Shown in pieces: positions 40,272 to 48,842 of a DNA stretch of 64,000 bases. The notes under the pieces were generated by a model. It did no database searches. It was given only the letters and a program-made list of their open reading frames with translations, and was not told the DNA's origin. Where the stretch lies: contig CP191518.1 in the NCBI GenBank assembly GCA_050516505.1, positions 4,496,878-4,560,877 of the forward strand. Reading direction: 5' to 3'. Every line of letters starts with the position of its first letter. Position 1 is the stretch's first letter. The translations under genes and the position numbers were made by a program. This DNA comes from Scandinavium ludwigii_A. GTDB taxonomy: Bacteria > Pseudomonadota > Gammaproteobacteria > Enterobacterales > Enterobacteriaceae.

Positions 40272-41813
40272 ATGCAACTGAATTCCACCGAAATCAGCGA
40301 ACTGATCAAGCAGCGCATTGCTCAGTTCAATGTTGTGAGCGAGGCTCATAACGAAGGTACTATTGTTTCTGTAAGCGACGGTGTTATCCGCATCCACGGC
40401 TTGGCCGATTGTATGCAGGGTGAGATGATTTCCCTGCCGGGTAACCGTTACGCTATCGCACTGAACCTGGAGCGCGACTCCGTAGGTGCAGTTGTGATGG
40501 GTCCGTATGCTGACCTCGCCGAAGGCATGAAGGTTAAGTGTACTGGCCGTATTCTTGAAGTGCCGGTTGGCCGTGGCATGTTAGGCCGCGTGGTGAACAC
40601 CCTGGGTGCACCGATTGACGGTAAAGGTCCAGTTGATAACGATGGCTTCTCGCCAATCGAAGTTATCGCACCGGGCGTAATCGAGCGTCAGTCAGTCGAC
40701 CAGCCTGTTCAGACCGGTTATAAATCTGTTGATGCGATGATTCCAATCGGCCGTGGCCAGCGTGAGCTGATCATCGGTGACCGTCAGACCGGTAAAACCG
40801 CGATGGCGATCGATGCAATCATCAACCAGCGCGATTCCGGCATCAAATGTGTGTACGTGGCTATCGGCCAGAAAGCGTCCACCATTTCCAACGTGGTGCG
40901 TAAACTGGAAGAGCATAACGCTCTGGCCAACACCATCGTTGTTGTTGCGACCGCGTCTGAATCTGCTGCACTGCAATACCTGGCGCCATATGCCGGTTGC
41001 GCAATGGGCGAATATTTCCGCGACCGCGGTGAAGATGCACTGATCGTTTATGATGACCTGTCCAAACAGGCTGTTGCTTACCGTCAGGTTTCCCTGCTGC
41101 TCCGTCGTCCACCAGGACGTGAAGCATTCCCAGGCGACGTGTTCTACCTCCACTCCCGTCTGCTGGAGCGCGCATCCCGCGTAAACGCGGAATACGTTGA
41201 GAACTTCACCAAAGGTGAAGTAAAAGGTAAAACCGGTTCCCTGACTGCTCTGCCAATCATCGAGACTCAGGCGGGTGACGTTTCTGCGTTCGTTCCGACT
41301 AACGTAATTTCGATTACCGATGGTCAGATCTTCCTGGAAACCAACCTGTTTAACTCCGGTATTCGTCCGGCAGTTAACCCAGGTATCTCCGTATCCCGTG
41401 TGGGCGGTGCTGCTCAGACCAAGATCATCAAGAAACTGTCCGGTGGTATCCGTACCGCTCTGGCACAGTATCGTGAACTGGCTGCGTTCTCTCAGTTCGC
41501 ATCCGATCTGGACGAAGCAACCCGTAAACAGCTGAGCCACGGTCAGAAAGTGACCGAGCTGCTGAAACAGAAACAGTATGCCCCAATGTCTGTAGCACAG
41601 CAGGGTCTGGTTCTGTTCGCGGCTGAACGCGGTTACCTCGAAGATGTGGAACTGGCGAAAATCGGTAGCTTCGAAGCCGCTCTGCTGGCTTACGTCGACC
41701 GTGACCACGCTCCGCTGATGCAAGAAATCAACCAGACCGGTGGCTATAACGACGAAATCGAAGGCAAGCTGAAAGGCATCCTCGATTCCTTCAAAGCAAC
41801 CCAGTCCTGGTAA
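40272..41813 (+). CDS. atpA: ATP synthase F1 subunit alpha
   Basis: Non-catalytic nucleotide-binding subunit, 513 residues. P-loop GDRQTGKT near residue 169, the family signature PAVNPGISVSRVGGAAQ and the C-terminal DSFKATQSW. Twelve bp after atpH. A 343-residue antisense frame over this gene is an artefact of codon use. Confidence 0.99.
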   Translation: MQLNSTEISELIKQRIAQFNVVSEAHNEGTIVSVSDGVIRIHGLADCMQGEMISLPGNRYAIALNLERDSVGAVVMGPYADLAEGMKVKCTGRILEVPVGRGMLGRVVNTLGAPIDGKGPVDNDGFSPIEVIAPGVIERQSVDQPVQTGYKSVDAMIPIGRGQRELIIGDRQTGKTAMAIDAIINQRDSGIKCVYVAIGQKASTISNVVRKLEEHNALANTIVVVATASESAALQYLAPYAGCAMGEYFRDRGEDALIVYDDLSKQAVAYRQVSLLLRRPPGREAFPGDVFYLHSRLLERASRVNAEYVENFTKGEVKGKTGSLTALPIIETQAGDVSAFVPTNVISITDGQIFLETNLFNSGIRPAVNPGISVSRVGGAAQTKIIKKLSGGIRTALAQYRELAAFSQFASDLDEATRKQLSHGQKVTELLKQKQYAPMSVAQQGLVLFAAERGYLEDVELAKIGSFEAALLAYVDRDHAPLMQEINQTGGYNDEIEGKLKGILDSFKATQSW

Positions 41814-41863
41814 CGTCTGACGGTCTGTCCTAGGGCAGGCCGTTAGGCATTGAGGAGAAGCTC

Positions 41864-42727
41864 ATGGCCGGCGCAAAAGAGATACGTAGTAAGATCGCAA
41901 GCGTCCAGAACACGCAGAAGATCACTAAAGCGATGGAAATGGTCGCCGCGTCCAAAATGCGTAAATCGCAGGAACGCATGGCAGCCAGCCGTCCTTATGC
42001 TGATACCATGCGCAAAGTGATTGGTCACCTTGCCACCGGTAATCTGGAATATAAGCACCCTTACCTGGAAGAACGCGAAGTCAAACGCGTGGGCTACCTG
42101 GTGGTGTCCACTGACCGTGGTCTGTGCGGTGGTCTGAACATTAACTTGTTCAAAAGACTGCTGGCAGATATGAAAGCATGGTCCGATAAAGGCGTTCAGA
42201 GCGAACTCGCGATGATCGGCTCCAAGGGCGTGTCTTTCTTTAATTCCGTTGGCGGTAACGTGGTTGCTCAGGTAACAGGTATGGGTGATAACCCTTCCCT
42301 GTCTGAACTGATCGGCCCGGTAAAAGTGATGTTGCAGGCCTATGATGAAGGCCGTCTGGACAAGCTTTACGTTGTCAGCAACAAATTTATTAACACCATG
42401 TCTCAGGCTCCGACCATTACTCAACTGCTGCCGCTGCCGGCATCAGAAGACGAGGATCTGAAGCGTAAATCCTGGGATTACCTGTACGAACCTGATCCGA
42501 AAGCGCTGCTGGACACCCTGCTGCGCCGTTACGTCGAGTCTCAGGTTTATCAGGGCGTGGTAGAAAACCTGGCCAGCGAGCAGGCCGCACGTATGGTGGC
42601 GATGAAAGCCGCGACCGACAATGGCGGCAGCCTGATTAAAGAGCTGCAGTTGGTATACAACAAAGCTCGTCAGGCCAGCATTACTCAGGAACTCACCGAA
42701 ATCGTCGGTGGTGCATCCGCGGTATAA
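41864..42727 (+). CDS. atpG: ATP synthase F1 subunit gamma
   Basis: Central rotor shaft, 287 residues: N- and C-terminal helices form the coiled coil (AGAKEIRSKIASVQNTQKI at the start, RQASITQELTEIVGGASAV at the end, each shortened), with the VSTDRGLCGGLN motif in the Rossmann part. Confidence 0.98.
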   Translation: MAGAKEIRSKIASVQNTQKITKAMEMVAASKMRKSQERMAASRPYADTMRKVIGHLATGNLEYKHPYLEEREVKRVGYLVVSTDRGLCGGLNINLFKRLLADMKAWSDKGVQSELAMIGSKGVSFFNSVGGNVVAQVTGMGDNPSLSELIGPVKVMLQAYDEGRLDKLYVVSNKFINTMSQAPTITQLLPLPASEDEDLKRKSWDYLYEPDPKALLDTLLRRYVESQVYQGVVENLASEQAARMVAMKAATDNGGSLIKELQLVYNKARQASITQELTEIVGGASAV

Positions 42728-42753
42728 CCAGGTTAATTCGTAGAGGATTCAAG

Positions 42754-44136
42754 ATGGCTACTGGAAAAATTGTCCAGGTAATCGGCGCCGTGGTTGACGT
42801 CGAATTCCCTCAGGATGCCGTACCGCGTGTGTACGATGCTCTTGAGGTTATGAATGGTAACGAGAGTCTGGTGCTGGAAGTTCAGCAACAGCTCGGTGGT
42901 GGTATCGTCCGTACCATCGCCATGGGTTCTTCCGACGGTCTGCGTCGTGGTCTGGATGTTAAAGACCTCGAGCACCCAATCGAAGTCCCTGTAGGTAAAG
43001 CAACGCTCGGTCGTATCATGAACGTACTGGGCCAGCCTATCGACATGAAAGGCGATATCGGTGAAGAAGACCGTTGGGCGATTCACCGTGCAGCACCTTC
43101 CTACGAAGAGCTGTCAAGCTCTCAGGAACTGCTGGAAACCGGCATCAAAGTAATGGACCTGATTTGTCCGTTCGCGAAGGGTGGTAAAGTGGGTCTGTTC
43201 GGGGGTGCCGGTGTAGGCAAAACCGTAAACATGATGGAGCTTATCCGTAACATCGCTATCGAACACTCCGGTTACTCCGTATTTGCGGGCGTGGGTGAAC
43301 GTACTCGTGAGGGTAACGACTTCTACCACGAGATGACCGATTCCAACGTACTGGATAAAGTATCCCTGGTTTACGGCCAGATGAACGAGCCACCGGGAAA
43401 CCGTCTGCGCGTTGCTCTGACCGGTCTGACCATGGCTGAAAAATTCCGTGACGAAGGTCGTGACGTACTGCTGTTCGTCGATAACATCTACCGTTATACC
43501 CTGGCCGGTACAGAAGTTTCTGCACTGCTGGGTCGTATGCCTTCTGCGGTAGGTTATCAGCCGACTCTGGCTGAAGAGATGGGCGTTCTTCAGGAACGTA
43601 TCACTTCAACCAAAACCGGTTCTATCACTTCCGTTCAGGCGGTATACGTACCTGCGGATGACTTGACTGACCCATCTCCAGCCACCACCTTTGCGCACTT
43701 GGATGCAACCGTGGTACTGAGCCGTCAGATCGCGTCTCTGGGTATCTACCCAGCCGTTGACCCGCTGGATTCCACCAGCCGTCAGCTGGATCCACTGGTT
43801 GTTGGCCAGGAACACTACGACACCGCGCGTGGCGTTCAGTCCATCCTGCAGCGTTACCAGGAATTGAAAGACATCATCGCAATCCTGGGTATGGATGAGC
43901 TTTCCGAAGAAGATAAACTGGTTGTAGCACGTGCGCGTAAGATTCAGCGCTTCCTGTCTCAGCCGTTCTTCGTTGCAGAAGTCTTCACCGGTTCTCCGGG
44001 CAAGTTCGTCTCGCTGAAAGATACCATCCGTGGCTTTAAAGGCATCATGGACGGCGAGTATGACCATCTGCCAGAGCAGGCGTTCTACATGGTTGGCACT
44101 ATCGACGAAGCTGTCGAGAAAGCTAAAAAACTTTAA
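42754..44136 (+). CDS. atpD: ATP synthase F1 subunit beta
   Basis: Catalytic subunit, 460 residues. P-loop GGAGVGKT near residue 149, catalytic glutamate in GVGERTREGNDFY, Walker B LLFVDNIYR and the DELSEEDKL (DELSEED) loop near the C-terminus. 26 bp after atpG. Confidence 0.99.
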   Translation: MATGKIVQVIGAVVDVEFPQDAVPRVYDALEVMNGNESLVLEVQQQLGGGIVRTIAMGSSDGLRRGLDVKDLEHPIEVPVGKATLGRIMNVLGQPIDMKGDIGEEDRWAIHRAAPSYEELSSSQELLETGIKVMDLICPFAKGGKVGLFGGAGVGKTVNMMELIRNIAIEHSGYSVFAGVGERTREGNDFYHEMTDSNVLDKVSLVYGQMNEPPGNRLRVALTGLTMAEKFRDEGRDVLLFVDNIYRYTLAGTEVSALLGRMPSAVGYQPTLAEEMGVLQERITSTKTGSITSVQAVYVPADDLTDPSPATTFAHLDATVVLSRQIASLGIYPAVDPLDSTSRQLDPLVVGQEHYDTARGVQSILQRYQELKDIIAILGMDELSEEDKLVVARARKIQRFLSQPFFVAEVFTGSPGKFVSLKDTIRGFKGIMDGEYDHLPEQAFYMVGTIDEAVEKAKKL

Positions 44137-44156
44137 CGCCTTAATCGGAGGGTGAC

Positions 44157-44576
44157 ATGGCAATGACTTATCACCTGGATGTCGTCAGCGCGGAGAGCCA
44201 AATGTTCTCCGGTCTGGTCGAAAAGATCCAGGTAACGGGTAGCGAAGGTGAGCTGGGTATTTTCCCGGGTCACGCCCCGCTGCTCACCGCCATTAAGCCT
44301 GGTATGATTCGCATCGTGAAGCAGCACGGACATGAAGAGTTCATCTACTTGTCCGGCGGTGTGTTGGAAGTGCAGCCAGGTAACGTAACCGTACTGGCTG
44401 ACACCGCCATCCGTGGCCAGGATCTCGACCAAGCGCGAGCTCTGGAAGCGAAACGCAAAGCGGAAGAGCACATTAAGAGCTCTCACGGCGACGTGGATTA
44501 CGCTCAGGCGTCTGCGGAACTGGCCAAAGCGATCGCCAAACTGCGCGTTATCGAGTTGACCAAAAAAGCGATGTAA
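44157..44576 (+). CDS. atpC: ATP synthase F1 subunit epsilon
   Basis: Rotor subunit and regulatory inhibitor of F1, 139 residues: an N-terminal beta sandwich (to about 85) and a C-terminal helical hairpin with LEAKRKAEEHI. Last gene of the atp operon, with a terminator 20 bp after its stop. Confidence 0.98.
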   Translation: MAMTYHLDVVSAESQMFSGLVEKIQVTGSEGELGIFPGHAPLLTAIKPGMIRIVKQHGHEEFIYLSGGVLEVQPGNVTVLADTAIRGQDLDQARALEAKRKAEEHIKSSHGDVDYAQASAELAKAIAKLRVIELTKKAM

Positions 44577-44595
44577 CACCGGCTTGAAAGCATAA

Positions 44596-44628
44596 AAGCC
44601 AGTCTGGTTTTCCAGGCTGGCTTTTTTA
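44596..44628 (+). terminator. atp operon terminator
   Basis: 12-bp stem AAGCCAGTCTGG / CCAGGCTGGCTT (one G:T pair) with a TTTT loop, followed by TTTT. Confidence 0.92.
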
Positions 44629-44657
44629 TTGGGTGGTACCCTGATGTAACCCTTAAG

Positions 44658-44673
44658 TGTGATGTGTGTCACA
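44658..44673. promoter_or_regulatory. CRP site 1 upstream of micro-ORF
   Basis: TGTGATGTGTGTCACA: both conserved half-sites (TGTGA-N6-TCACA) are perfect. 100 bp upstream of the micro-ORF start. Confidence 0.75.
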
Positions 44674-44714
44674 TAAATGTTGCGCCGCTCAAAAACCCAG
44701 CGTAGACTTTGTTT

Positions 44715-44730
44715 TGTGAGTTAGATCACA
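44715..44730. promoter_or_regulatory. CRP site 2 upstream of micro-ORF
   Basis: TGTGAGTTAGATCACA followed by TTT: perfect half-sites and a close match to the extended CRP consensus. Centre 57 bp downstream of site 1 and 36 bp upstream of the micro-ORF ATG. Confidence 0.82.
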
Positions 44731-44757
44731 TTTCAGTGTGCTATGCAGGAATCAAAA

Positions 44758-44808
44758 ATGAAACGCTTTCATAAAATCATCGCAATGTTCAGCAATCTGA
44801 GCCTCTAA
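44758..44808 (+). CDS. Candidate 16-residue micro-protein between atpC and glmU
   Basis: ATG with a well-placed AGGA (CAGGAATCAAAAATG) opens 16 codons encoding MKRFHKIIAMFSNLSL, then TAA. The peptide is basic at its N-terminus and could form a short amphipathic or membrane-binding helix. Two perfect CRP sites lie upstream and a separate intrinsic terminator follows at 44843, so it forms a compact transcription unit of perhaps 100-150 nt. A possible promoter is TTGCGC (44680-44685), 17 bp, TAGACT (44703-44708), which would put the start near 44715, on CRP site 2. It could be a leader peptide, a dual-function sRNA or a small membrane protein. I do not recognise it. Confidence 0.5.
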   Translation: MKRFHKIIAMFSNLSL

Positions 44809-44842
44809 GTCTCTGTTTTGTTGCGCAAAAAGAATTAAAAAA

Positions 44843-44870
44843 GGTCGCCGAAAGGCGGCCTTTTTGTTTT
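44843..44870 (+). terminator. Terminator after the micro-ORF
   Basis: 7-bp stem GGTCGCC / GGCGGCC with a GAAA tetraloop, preceded by A's and followed by TTTTTGTTTTT. Usable in both directions. Confidence 0.9.
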
Positions 44871-45118
44871 TCAGCTCAACAACATTCTTGATTCATGTGT
44901 CAAAAGAACAACCAAAGCAGCAACATAGCGGCTAATCTTCGGATATTGGGTCTTTTTTTCGAGACAAACCGCGCTACGATAGCTGAAAATAACGTCATAA
45001 AACCCATTTTAGCTTTCACGTGGCTAATTTCTCCTCACTTCATTTTATGATGAAAAATATGTAGAAATTTCAATGTGAAAGGGTTTAACTTCTCACTCAA
45101 ATAACTGTCAGGATGCGT

Positions 45119-46489
45119 ATGTCAAACAGTGCGATGAGCGTGGTTATCCTTGCCGCTGGCAAAGGAACTCGCATGTATTCCGATCTCCCGAAAGTGTTGC
45201 ATACACTGGCGGGCAAGCCGATGGTTCAGCATGTTATTGATGCAGCTGATGAATTAGGCGCATCTCAGGTTCATCTGGTCTACGGACACGGTGGTGAATT
45301 GCTGAAACAAACCCTCAGCGAAGGCCACCTGAATTGGGTGCTTCAGGCCGAACAGCTCGGCACCGGGCACGCAATGCAACAGGCTGCGCCGTTCTTCGGC
45401 GATGATGAAGACATCATGATGCTGTACGGCGACGTGCCGCTGATCTCTGTTGAAACGCTTGAGCGTCTGCGTGCGGCGAAACCGCAGGGCGGAATTGGTC
45501 TGCTGACCGTCAAGCTTGATGACCCAACCGGCTACGGGCGTATCACCCGTGAAAACGGTCAGGTCACTGGAATTGTAGAACACAAAGATGCGACCGACGC
45601 ACAGCGTGAAATTCAGGAGATCAACACCGGGATCCTGATTGCTGGTGGCGCGGACTTCAAACGCTGGTTGGGCAAGCTCAACAACAATAATGCCCAGGGC
45701 GAGTTTTACATCACCGATATCATCGCCATGGCGTACCAGGAAGGGCGTGAAATTGCCGCCGTTCATCCGGCTCGTTTAAGCGAAGTGGAAGGTGTGAACA
45801 ACCGTCTGCAACTCTCTCGTCTGGAGCGCGTGTACCAAAGCGAGCAGGCTGAAAAGCTGCTGCTGGCTGGCGTCATGCTGCGCGACCCGCAGCGTTTTGA
45901 CCTGCGCGGCAGCGTGACTCACGGGCGCGACGTGGAGATTGATACTAACGTTATCCTTGAGGGCAACGTGACGCTCGGCCATCGCGTAAAAATTGGCACG
46001 GGCTGCGTGATTAGAAATAGCGTGATCGGCGACGACTGCGAAATTAGTCCGTACAGCGTAGTTGAAGACGCCCAACTGCATGCGGCCTGCACCATTGGCC
46101 CGTTCGCGCGTCTGCGTCCAGGTGCTGAGCTGCTGGACGGTGCTCACGTCGGCAACTTCGTTGAGATAAAAAAAGCGCGTCTGGGTAAAGGTTCCAAAGC
46201 CGGCCACTTGAGCTATCTCGGTGACGCTGAAATTGGCGATAACGTGAATATCGGCGCAGGCACTATCACTTGTAACTACGATGGCGCGAACAAATTCAAA
46301 ACCATCATTGGCGATGATGTGTTTGTCGGTTCTGACTCTCAGCTGGTGGCCCCGGTCAGCATAGGTAAAGGCGTGACAATTGCCGCCGGAACCACCGTGA
46401 CCCGCGACGTGGCTGATAATGAACTGGTATTAAGCCGTGTGCCGCAGGTGCATAAGCAAGGCTGGCAGCGTCCGGTGAAGAAGAAGTAA
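45119..46489 (+). CDS. glmU: Bifunctional N-acetylglucosamine-1-P uridyltransferase / glucosamine-1-P acetyltransferase
   Basis: Makes UDP-GlcNAc for peptidoglycan and LPS. 456 residues from the ATG at 45119, six bases after AGGA; an ATG two codons earlier overlaps that ribosome binding site. N-terminal uridyltransferase domain with LAAGKGTRMYSDLPK (about 12-26) and the LYGDVPLI metal-binding aspartate; C-terminal left-handed beta-helix (about 250-456) of hexapeptide repeats with the acetyltransferase region NIGAGTITCNYDGANK. About 250 bp of AT-rich sequence precede it after the micro-ORF terminator and should hold the glmUS promoter, which I could not assign. Confidence 0.98.
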   Translation: MSNSAMSVVILAAGKGTRMYSDLPKVLHTLAGKPMVQHVIDAADELGASQVHLVYGHGGELLKQTLSEGHLNWVLQAEQLGTGHAMQQAAPFFGDDEDIMMLYGDVPLISVETLERLRAAKPQGGIGLLTVKLDDPTGYGRITRENGQVTGIVEHKDATDAQREIQEINTGILIAGGADFKRWLGKLNNNNAQGEFYITDIIAMAYQEGREIAAVHPARLSEVEGVNNRLQLSRLERVYQSEQAEKLLLAGVMLRDPQRFDLRGSVTHGRDVEIDTNVILEGNVTLGHRVKIGTGCVIRNSVIGDDCEISPYSVVEDAQLHAACTIGPFARLRPGAELLDGAHVGNFVEIKKARLGKGSKAGHLSYLGDAEIGDNVNIGAGTITCNYDGANKFKTIIGDDVFVGSDSQLVAPVSIGKGVTIAAGTTVTRDVADNELVLSRVPQVHKQGWQRPVKKK

Positions 46490-46498
46490 TACCAGCGG

Positions 46499-46563
46499 CG
46501 GGTGGCGCATCGCTACCCGCCCTACGAATTTGTAGGCCTGACAAGGCGAAGCCGTCATCAGGC
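46499..46563. repeat. REP/BIME element between glmU and glmS
   Basis: A hairpin CGGGTGGCGCATCGCTACCCG (46499-46519, one base over the limit of a strict palindrome core) and a REP-like unit GTAGGCCTGACAAGG...GTCATCAGGC (46532-46563). Same two-part layout as at 36384. The E. coli glmUS mRNA is cut in this interval. Confidence 0.8.
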
Positions 46564-46714
46564 AGACAGGGGTTGAGGGGATAACATAATCTCCCGCCCA
46601 CCAGCAGTAACCAAAACTATAACCCCACTCTCTACAAGGCTCGGGGCTCCGGGAAAACCGGAAATACAGGTCAGCGACAACGCATGGCATCGTGCCATAT
46701 CAGGAAATCTAACT

Positions 46715-48544
46715 ATGTGTGGAATTGTTGGCGCAGTCGCGCAGCGTGATATTGCTGAAATCCTTCTCGAAGGACTTCGTCGTCTGGAATACCGTGGTTA
46801 TGACTCTGCCGGACTGGCAGTGGTCGACAATGAGGGGCATCTGACCCGTCTGCGTCGCCTCGGTAAAGTAAATATTCTCTCTCAGGCGGCGGAAGATCAG
46901 CCACTGCACGGCGGGACAGGTATCGCGCACACCCGCTGGGCGACACATGGCGAGCCGTCAGAAGGCAACGCCCATCCTCATGTTTCCGATAACATCGTCG
47001 TGGTGCATAACGGCATCATCGAAAACCACGAACCGCTGCGCGAACTGTTGCAGTCTCGCGGTTACGTGTTCGTCTCAGAAACCGACACCGAAGTGATTGC
47101 TCACCTCGTACACTGGGAGCTGGAACAGGGCGGAACGTTGCGTGAAGCCGTCCTGCGCGCAATCCCGCAACTGCGTGGCGCCTACGGTACCGTGATCATG
47201 GATACCCGCGATCCGCACACACTGCTGGCCGCCCGTTCAGGCAGTCCGCTGGTGATTGGTCTGGGCATGGGTGAAAACTTCATTGCTTCCGACCAGCTGG
47301 CACTGTTGCCGGTCACCCGTCGCTTCATCTTCCTCGAAGAAGGCGATATCGCAGAAGTGACCCGTCGCAGCGTGACCGTGTTTGCCAAATCCGGCGAACA
47401 GGTAAAACGCCCGGACATCGAATCTAATTTGCAGTACGACGCCGGTGACAAAGGCATTTACCGTCACTACATGCAAAAAGAGATCTACGAGCAGCCGAAC
47501 GCGATCAAAAACACCCTGACCGGACGCATCAGCCACGGACAGGTCGATCTCAGCGAGCTGGGACCAAACGCCAACGAAATGCTGGCCAACGTCGAGCACA
47601 TTCAGATTGTGGCCTGCGGCACGTCTTACAATTCAGGTATGGTGTCGCGTTACTGGTTTGAGTCGCTAGCCGGCGTGCCGTGCGATGTCGAAATCGCCTC
47701 GGAATTCCGCTATCGCAAATCCGCGGTGCGCCGCAACAGTCTGATGATCACCCTTTCCCAGTCCGGTGAAACCGCAGATACCCTGGCGGCGTTGCGTCTG
47801 TCGAAAGAGCTGGGCTATCTGGGCTCTCTCGCAATTTGTAACGTGGCAGGCTCATCGCTGGTGCGCGAATCCGATTTGGCGCTGATGACCAACGCGGGCA
47901 CTGAAATCGGCGTAGCATCCACCAAAGCGTTCACTACACAGCTGACCGTTCTGCTGATGCTGGTGGCGAAACTGGCAAATCTGAAAGGGCAGGATGCAGC
48001 GATTGAGCAGGATATCGTGCACGGCTTGCAAGCGCTGCCGAGCCGTATCGAGCAAATGCTATCGCAGGACAAACGCATCGAAGCGCTGGCGGAGGATTTC
48101 TCCGACAAGCATCACGCGTTGTTCCTGGGCCGTGGCGATCAGTACCCCATTGCCCTCGAAGGCGCGCTGAAGCTGAAAGAGATCTCCTACATTCATGCGG
48201 AAGCGTATGCGGCAGGTGAACTCAAGCATGGCCCACTGGCGCTGATTGACGCGGATATGCCGGTTATCGTGGTGGCACCAAACAATGAATTGTTGGAAAA
48301 ACTGAAATCCAACATCGAAGAAGTACGTGCCCGCGGTGGCGTGCTGTATGTCTTCGCCGATCGGGATGCCGGTTTCAACAGCAGCGATAACATGCACATC
48401 ATCGAGATGCCGCATGTGGAAGAGGTTATCGCCCCTATCTTCTATACCGTGCCGTTGCAGCTGCTGGCCTATCACGTGGCGCTGATCAAAGGCACCGACG
48501 TTGACCAGCCGCGTAACCTGGCGAAATCGGTAACCGTCGAGTAA
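46715..48544 (+). CDS. glmS: Glutamine-fructose-6-phosphate aminotransferase (isomerizing)
   Basis: Makes glucosamine-6-phosphate, the first step toward UDP-GlcNAc. 609 residues. N-terminal Ntn amidotransferase domain with the catalytic Cys2 of the ORF (MCGIVGAVAQ), then two SIS domains (about 290-600) with TLSQSGETADT. Ends LAKSVTVE. In E. coli its translation is activated by the sRNA GlmZ pairing to the 5' leader; the 226-bp glmU-glmS gap leaves room for this. Confidence 0.98.
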   Translation: MCGIVGAVAQRDIAEILLEGLRRLEYRGYDSAGLAVVDNEGHLTRLRRLGKVNILSQAAEDQPLHGGTGIAHTRWATHGEPSEGNAHPHVSDNIVVVHNGIIENHEPLRELLQSRGYVFVSETDTEVIAHLVHWELEQGGTLREAVLRAIPQLRGAYGTVIMDTRDPHTLLAARSGSPLVIGLGMGENFIASDQLALLPVTRRFIFLEEGDIAEVTRRSVTVFAKSGEQVKRPDIESNLQYDAGDKGIYRHYMQKEIYEQPNAIKNTLTGRISHGQVDLSELGPNANEMLANVEHIQIVACGTSYNSGMVSRYWFESLAGVPCDVEIASEFRYRKSAVRRNSLMITLSQSGETADTLAALRLSKELGYLGSLAICNVAGSSLVRESDLALMTNAGTEIGVASTKAFTTQLTVLLMLVAKLANLKGQDAAIEQDIVHGLQALPSRIEQMLSQDKRIEALAEDFSDKHHALFLGRGDQYPIALEGALKLKEISYIHAEAYAAGELKHGPLALIDADMPVIVVAPNNELLEKLKSNIEEVRARGGVLYVFADRDAGFNSSDNMHIIEMPHVEEVIAPIFYTVPLQLLAYHVALIKGTDVDQPRNLAKSVTVE

Positions 48545-48552
48545 TCCCCGAA

Positions 48553-48579
48553 AGCCCTGCTCCCGCAGGGCTTTTTTTC
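48553..48579 (+). terminator. glmS terminator
   Basis: 8-bp stem AGCCCTGC / GCAGGGCT with a TCCC loop and seven T's, 9 bp after the glmS stop. Confidence 0.93.
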
Positions 48580-48736
48580 GTCAATATTGACCCGTCATAA
48601 ACATGACAATCTGTCATATTCAGCTAACGTTTGCAGTGTCATAAAAAGAAAATTTTACTGACAAGGCAATGTCACAAACAAAGTTAACTATATGATTATT
48701 AATTGAAAAAACTTAAAACTTTAAGCTAAATTCTCA

Positions 48737-48776
48737 TCGTCATAAAACTGTCATATTTCGTACATTTAACTGTCAC
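48737..48776 (+). promoter_or_regulatory. Tandem Pho boxes of the pstS promoter
   Basis: Two 18-bp PhoB boxes: TCGTCATAAAACTGTCAT (48737-48754) and CGTACATTTAACTGTCAC (48759-48776), 22 bp apart, aligned with the two boxes of E. coli pstS. Further CTGTCAT-like half-sites occur near 48612. Region 48580-48842 otherwise has no gene. Confidence 0.9.
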
Positions 48777-48842
48777 CTGTTTGTCCTATTTTGCTCAACG
48801 TAGCCACTTAAACAACGATTTACGAAATCTGCAGGAGACATT

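Noticed and set aside
40692..41723. 343-residue open frame antisense to atpA
   Set aside because: It is wholly inside the highly conserved atpA gene and its composition reflects complemented codons; no ribosome site or known family.
44871..45118. A second small gene or NagC operators before glmU
   Set aside because: The region is AT-rich with the palindrome GAAATTTC, but I found no convincing NagC palindrome, terminator or ribosome site plus ORF.
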